From the NCBI RefSeq assembly GCF_003351785.1, contig NZ_CP031230.1:1856001-1920000 (forward strand): a stretch of DNA of 64,000 nucleotides, read 5' to 3'. Within the stretch, counting starts at the first letter, position 1; every line of letters starts with the position of its first letter. The notes beneath the pieces are model-generated. The model did not search any database. It worked only from the letters and a program-made list of their open reading frames with translations, and was not told where the DNA came from. Both the position numbers and the translations under genes were made by a program. Below, in pieces: positions 60,498-64,000 of the stretch. The DNA comes from Sporosarcina sp. PTS2304 (GTDB lineage: Bacteria; Bacillota; Bacilli; Bacillales_A; Planococcaceae).

Positions 60498-60753
60498 TTG
60501 AAAATTATTCGTTCACTGCGTATTGAAAGAGAGTCAGGCGAGGAGCAAAATATTCGCCTGGCTGTACTGTGCAATCACGTGTAACGTTTGCGCCGTTTGA
60601 GAAACTGTAAACATATACCTCTTTCATTCTTTCGCTTTTATACGTAATTCAATAAAATGCTTTAGTTTGAATAATAATTTCTCAATCTCTATTGCCCATC
60701 TGCGGGTTGCATGCTTTAATAATATAATAATCTAAAAAAGGAGTGTTTTCTAT

Positions 60754-61110
60754 ATGAAAGCGTCTACATTTTTTATTGGGCTAGCAGCAGGTGCTGTCAC
60801 TTCAGCTGTGGCCGTACTATATTCTACACCACAACCAGGAAGCGAACTGCGCTCCAGCGTCAAAACCGCCTCTCGTGAAATGAGAGATAAGCTGAAAGAT
60901 GTCAAAGGGAAAGTAGAAGACTTGAAAGAGTCTGTCACAGATTTATCTGAGGAAGCTAAAGAGTTGGTACCGGAGACTGTACAAGAGATGAAAGAATCAG
61001 TAGCTGACTGGAAGCGTTCTGCTGAACATAATAAGAAACGCTTGGAAAAAGAAATTTCGGCAATTCAACGTGCTCTTGAAGACTTAGAAAAGTCATTTAG
61101 CGCGCAATAA
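60754..61110 (+). CDS. YtxH-domain protein
   Basis: The product has 118 residues: one N-terminal membrane helix with glycines (FFIGLAAGAVTSAVAVL) and a long charged helix (residues 35-115) that looks like a coiled coil. It is typical of the YtxH/YhaH general-stress family and lies in the yhaH position between hit and scoC. Ribosome site AAAGGAGTG. Confidence 0.88.
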   Translation: MKASTFFIGLAAGAVTSAVAVLYSTPQPGSELRSSVKTASREMRDKLKDVKGKVEDLKESVTDLSEEAKELVPETVQEMKESVADWKRSAEHNKKRLEKEISAIQRALEDLEKSFSAQ

Positions 61111-61297
61111 ATATTCCCTCTACTGGATCAGCCGCAATCTTAGGGCTGATCCACTACTAAAGATAAACTGCAACCGTTGTAATGACTGTATGTTGCAGAC
61201 ATTTACTCACACTCCTAATTATTTTATTATTCCGTCTTTTTTATTTGTTGCTTTTTTGGTATAATAAATAAAAAGATAGAAAGAAAGCAGGTGCACC

Positions 61298-61861
61298 ATG
61301 GCAGAGCAAAACATTTCACGCAAAGAAGCAATGATCTTTAATCAACGCGTTGCTCAAATGTCAAAAGCATTATGGAAAGCAGTTGAAAAAGATTGGCAAC
61401 AATGGATTAAACCGTATGAACTGAATATTAATGAACATCATATTTTATGGATTGCTTTTCACTTAGAAGGTGCGACAATTTCTGATATAGCGAAATTTGG
61501 AGTGATGCACGTCTCTACAGCATTTAATTTCTCTAAAAAATTAGAACAACGTGAGCTACTATACTTTTCCAAAAAAAGTGATGACCGCCGGAATACATAT
61601 GTAACTGTAACTGAAAAAGGTAAAAATCTTCTTATTGAAATGAATGCCAATTACCACAATAGAGATTACAGTGTTCTCCAAGGCTCACTACCTATCCGTG
61701 ACATCTATGGGAAATTCCCTGAATTCCTTGAGGTCATGTCTGTCTTACGTAATATTTACGGAGACGATTTCATGGATATCTTCGAACGGGGCTTCCAAAA
61801 TATCGAAAAGACCTACGAAGACGAAAATGATTATATCCAAAAATTTCAAACGGAAACATAA
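61298..61861 (+). CDS. scoC: Transition-state regulator ScoC (Hpr), MarR family
   Basis: The product has 187 residues. A winged helix ([24 protein letters not shown]) and wing with [14 protein letters not shown] match ScoC. It represses extracellular protease, peptide-transport and sporulation genes in Bacillus. An extended -10 (TGGTATAAT) lies upstream. Confidence 0.94.
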   Translation: MAEQNISRKEAMIFNQRVAQMSKALWKAVEKDWQQWIKPYELNINEHHILWIAFHLEGATISDIAKFGVMHVSTAFNFSKKLEQRELLYFSKKSDDRRNTYVTVTEKGKNLLIEMNANYHNRDYSVLQGSLPIRDIYGKFPEFLEVMSVLRNIYGDDFMDIFERGFQNIEKTYEDENDYIQKFQTET

Positions 61862-61892
61862 AAGCAAGCTCTAGGCAACTTGCTTTTTTTCC
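61861..61892 (+). terminator. Terminator after scoC
   Basis: AAAGCAAG and CTTGCTTT pair around a 10-base loop, then TTTTTCC. It begins at the stop codon. Confidence 0.85.
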
Positions 61893-61946
61893 TTTTGTTC
61901 ACTATTTCTGCTATGATAGTACAGACACATGAAGAGGAGGTCTGAC

Positions 61947-62132
61947 ATGGTTCTCACAATTACCATTCTTTTTTCATTATTTTATTTATACCAAATTAAT
62001 AAAATGACATTTGCACTTTGCCAATCCAGAGAGATTCCTGAAGAAAAACAACCGAAAATTTATCGGACCGTTAATATTCTTATTACGATTCTCATTATGT
62101 CTTTATATGTGGAAGTTTTCTTCAGCGCTTAA
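61947..62132 (+). CDS. Small membrane protein
   Basis: The product has 61 residues from the ATG at 61947, six bases after GAGGAGG. Two hydrophobic segments (MVLTITILFSLFYLYQI and TVNILITILIMSLYVEVFF) flank a short charged loop. It lies between scoC and prsA, where Bacillus has small yha genes. Function unknown. Confidence 0.75.
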   Translation: MVLTITILFSLFYLYQINKMTFALCQSREIPEEKQPKIYRTVNILITILIMSLYVEVFFSA

Positions 62133-62142
62133 AAGACTATGT

Positions 62143-62176
62143 AAGCCCACCCCTCAAGAGGAGTCGGGCTTTTTTT
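62143..62176 (+). terminator. Terminator after the small membrane gene
   Basis: AGCCC..CCCTC-AAGA-GGAG..GGGCT stem followed by seven Ts. Its T-tract overlaps the stop of the opposing small gene. Confidence 0.8.
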
Positions 62177-62276
62177 AATACAAGTATGCTGCACCTACAA
62201 TAATCAATAAAATGAACAAAACAACAATTAGAGCAAAGCCGGATGTACCTGCTCCGCCTTGAGTGTAACCGCTCAT
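62175..62276 (-). CDS. YjcZ-type small sporulation/membrane protein
   Basis: The product has 33 residues, MSGYTQGG then AGTSGFALIVVLFILLIIVG and AAYLY. The glycine-rich start and single hydrophobic helix FALIVVLFILLIIVGA are the hallmark of the YjcZ family. A GGGGGTG site precedes the ATG by seven bases. Found on the strand opposite to its neighbours, between the small membrane gene and prsA. Confidence 0.88.
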   Translation of the reverse strand: MSGYTQGGAGTSGFALIVVLFILLIIVGAAYLY

Positions 62277-62354
62277 GGAAGGCACCCCCTTTCACACTGT
62301 ATCTTATGCGGAAGAATAAATAGACGGTTGGGCACATCTATAACGGGAACCTTT

Positions 62355-62382
62355 TTGTTTTTCAAACGTTTTATGCTATAGT
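62355..62382 (+). promoter_or_regulatory. prsA promoter
   Basis: TTGTTT, a 16-bp spacer and TATAGT with an extended TGC, about 40 bp upstream of the start codon. Confidence 0.65.
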
Positions 62383-62423
62383 GTTATCTTGAAACGATAT
62401 TTAGAGATTAGGGGAGTTTTATA

Positions 62424-63365
62424 ATGAAAAAGAAATTTTTAGCATTTACACTCGCAGCATCCGTTGTCGCACTATCTGCTTGTTCAGGCGGAGACAGCGA
62501 AGTCGTTATGTCATCTAAAGCGGGAGACGTAACAAAAGATGAGTTCTATCAAGAGATGAAAACATCTGTCGGTGAACAAGCATTACAAATGATCATTCTC
62601 GAAAAAGTACTTGAAGATAAGTATAAAGTGGATGATAAACAAGTAGATGCAGAGTTTGATAAGAATAAAGAACAGCTAGGTGAAAACTTTGAAGCGTTCT
62701 TAGCTCAACAAGGTCAAACACCTGACAGCTTCAAGAAAATGATTCGTTTAAACAAGCTCCAAGAAGCGGCTTTAACTGACGGCATCGAAGTATCCGATGA
62801 AGAGTTAAACAAACGTATCGAAGAAACACAAACAGAAATTAACGCTCGTCACATTTTAGTTGAAGATGAAGAGACAGCGAAAGAAGCAAAAGAGAAGCTA
62901 GATAAAGGGGAAGATTTTGCGAAAGTAGCAAAAGAATACTCTACAGATCCTGGTTCTAAAGAAGAAGGCGGAGAATTAGACTGGTTCGCTTACGGTGTTA
63001 TGGTTCCAGAATTCTGGAGTGCAGCATACGACCTAGAGCCAGGCACGATTAGCGAACCTGTTCAATCTGATCACGGCTTCCACATTATCGAAGTAAAAGA
63101 AAAGCGTCAAAAAGAAGATAAAAAAATTACTGACGAAAAGAAAGATGAAATCCGTCAAGAGCTATTGATGGAAAAAGCAGACGAAAGCGAACTATTGGCT
63201 AAAGTATCCAAGTTAGTAGAAGACGCAGATGTCAAAATTAAAGATGAAGACTTAAAATCTGCATTAGACCTCTTCAAAATGGATGAGCAACCAGCACCTG
63301 AAGAAGAACCTATTGTAGAAGATCAAGACACTGACGCTGATGTTGAAGTAGAAGAAACTAAATAA
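62424..63365 (+). CDS. prsA: Foldase lipoprotein PrsA
   Basis: The product has 313 residues. A signal peptide with lipobox LSAC gives lipidated Cys20. The parvulin (PpiC) domain spans about 139-230 (ARHILVEDEETAKEA to GFHIIEV). The C-terminus is rich in Glu/Asp. PrsA folds exported proteins after Sec transport. It fits with secG and scoC in the same window. Confidence 0.96.
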   Translation: MKKKFLAFTLAASVVALSACSGGDSEVVMSSKAGDVTKDEFYQEMKTSVGEQALQMIILEKVLEDKYKVDDKQVDAEFDKNKEQLGENFEAFLAQQGQTPDSFKKMIRLNKLQEAALTDGIEVSDEELNKRIEETQTEINARHILVEDEETAKEAKEKLDKGEDFAKVAKEYSTDPGSKEEGGELDWFAYGVMVPEFWSAAYDLEPGTISEPVQSDHGFHIIEVKEKRQKEDKKITDEKKDEIRQELLMEKADESELLAKVSKLVEDADVKIKDEDLKSALDLFKMDEQPAPEEEPIVEDQDTDADVEVEETK

Positions 63366-63396
63366 TAAAACAGACCATTCAATAAGCAAAAAAATA

Positions 63397-63445
63397 AACC
63401 AGGCAAAGAAAAACCACAAGTTTTTCTTTGCCTGATTTTTATTTA
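63397..63445 (+). terminator. Terminator after prsA
   Basis: AACCAGGCAAAGAAAAA and TTTTTCTTTGCCTG pair, then ATTTTTATTT. Third member of the shared terminator family. Confidence 0.85.
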
Positions 63446-63546
63446 TTTTTCCATAAAAATCGAATGCATAGATCTCAATTAAACACCAGACTCCACGAAA
63501 GTCGTCCGGCTAAAACAAAACGTAACGACCCCCCTTACGTCTGCCC

Positions 63547-64000
63547 TCATTCAAACGTTGGCTTATAAAACGAACGATTATCTAGCGGGAATACTCGCTC
63601 AGAAAACTCCCCAGGCGCCGTTTTCGACATTACCCGATTCAGCATATTCATCTTAGCATCAATATTATCAATATAATGAAGAATTTCAGCTTCTTTCAGC
63701 ATCGGACGCTTCGGACTGCCCCACTCTTCCTTACCATGATGAGACAAAACCATATGTTGCAACAACATAAGTTCTTCCCCTTCAATTTCCAACTCTTCTC
63801 CCGCCTTGGAAATCTCATTCACCATAATCGTAATATGCCCTAACAAATTTCCTTCAATCGTATACTGCGTACCAACTGGACCTGATAGCTCTACGACTTT
63901 TCCAATATCATGAAGAATGATGCCTGCATACAGCAAATCTTTATTCAATGTCGGATACAACTCCGCAATTGCTTTTCCTAACTTCAACATCGAAACGACG
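63547..64000 (-). CDS. yhaM: 3'-5' exoribonuclease YhaM, C-terminal part (5' end beyond window)
   Basis: The frame is open to the window edge, so the N-terminal OB-fold part is missing and the first visible ATG at 63990 is internal. ILHDIGK is the HD metal motif, and [21 protein letters not shown] is the conserved downstream region of the YhaM family. In Bacillus it degrades RNA 3' to 5' with Mn2+ or Co2+. It lies convergent with prsA, the usual order. Confidence 0.93.
   Translation of the reverse strand, partial: VVSMLKLGKAIAELYPTLNKDLLYAGIILHDIGKVVELSGPVGTQYTIEGNLLGHITIMVNEISKAGEELEIEGEELMLLQHMVLSHHGKEEWGSPKRPMLKEAEILHYIDNIDAKMNMLNRVMSKTAPGEFSERVFPLDNRSFYKPTFE

Overview
The window looks like a low-to-moderate GC member of the Bacilli, most likely Planococcaceae (Sporosarcina-like). 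The gene orders cggR-gapA-pgk-tpiA-gpmI-eno-secG-est-rnr-smpB-ssrA, yvcI-rapZ-glmR-whiA-crh, hprK-lgt-yvoD-ppaX-yvoF-yvcD-trxB, uvrB-uvrA and ecsAB/hit/ytxH/scoC/prsA/yhaM match what is known for Bacillus relatives. The family-level placement is inference from gene content, not from a search.

Layout. 1-13.2 kb is an accessory region. It holds a DUF3800 gene preceded by a tandem-hairpin RNA element, a truncated IS21-type element, two GIY-YIG nuclease genes, a membrane coiled-coil protein, a 5'-truncated restriction-modification methylase, a Zn-ligand protein and an intact type I restriction system (hsdM-hsdS-hsdR). Five related palindromic repeats are scattered only through its first 7 kb, and two of them sit at gene breakpoints. 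13.3-14.8 kb is an S-layer-homology protein. 15.0-17.6 kb looks like a small integrated island: a decayed copy of the tmRNA 3' end, a broken Fic-like remnant, and an AAA-ATPase/TOPRIM gene pair, ending at the intact tmRNA gene.

17.7-28.8 kb is the core block from smpB back to the glycolytic operon, with a cggR promoter and an adjacent near-perfect cre box. 28.9-31.6 kb holds a small CxxC redoxin, a 0.94-kb tandem array with a 21-bp internal period, and lemA with a TPM-domain gene. 31.8-34.6 kb is a manganese ABC transporter behind three MntR-like boxes. 35.4-37.0 kb is arsR-arsB. 37.2-38.6 kb has a small coiled-coil gene, tRNA-Arg(CCG) and clpP with a CtsR operator. 38.7-49.9 kb holds crh, whiA, glmR, rapZ, trxB, lgt and hprK. 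50-56.7 kb has an amidase, a DUF4097 protein and uvrAB with a LexA box. 57.6-64 kb has an IDEAL-domain protein, ecsAB, hit, ytxH, scoC, prsA and the end of yhaM.

The genes fit together in a few themes. CggR, Crh and HprK, together with a cre site, place several parts of carbon catabolite control in one window. SmpB, tmRNA and RNase R form the ribosome-rescue set. The left 17 kb is defence-like cargo beside ssrA. A composite noncoding element of about 0.5-0.6 kb recurs at three intergenic places (34.7, 42.6-43.3 and 56.8-57.5 kb). Three terminators (after arsB, clpP and prsA) share one hairpin sequence.
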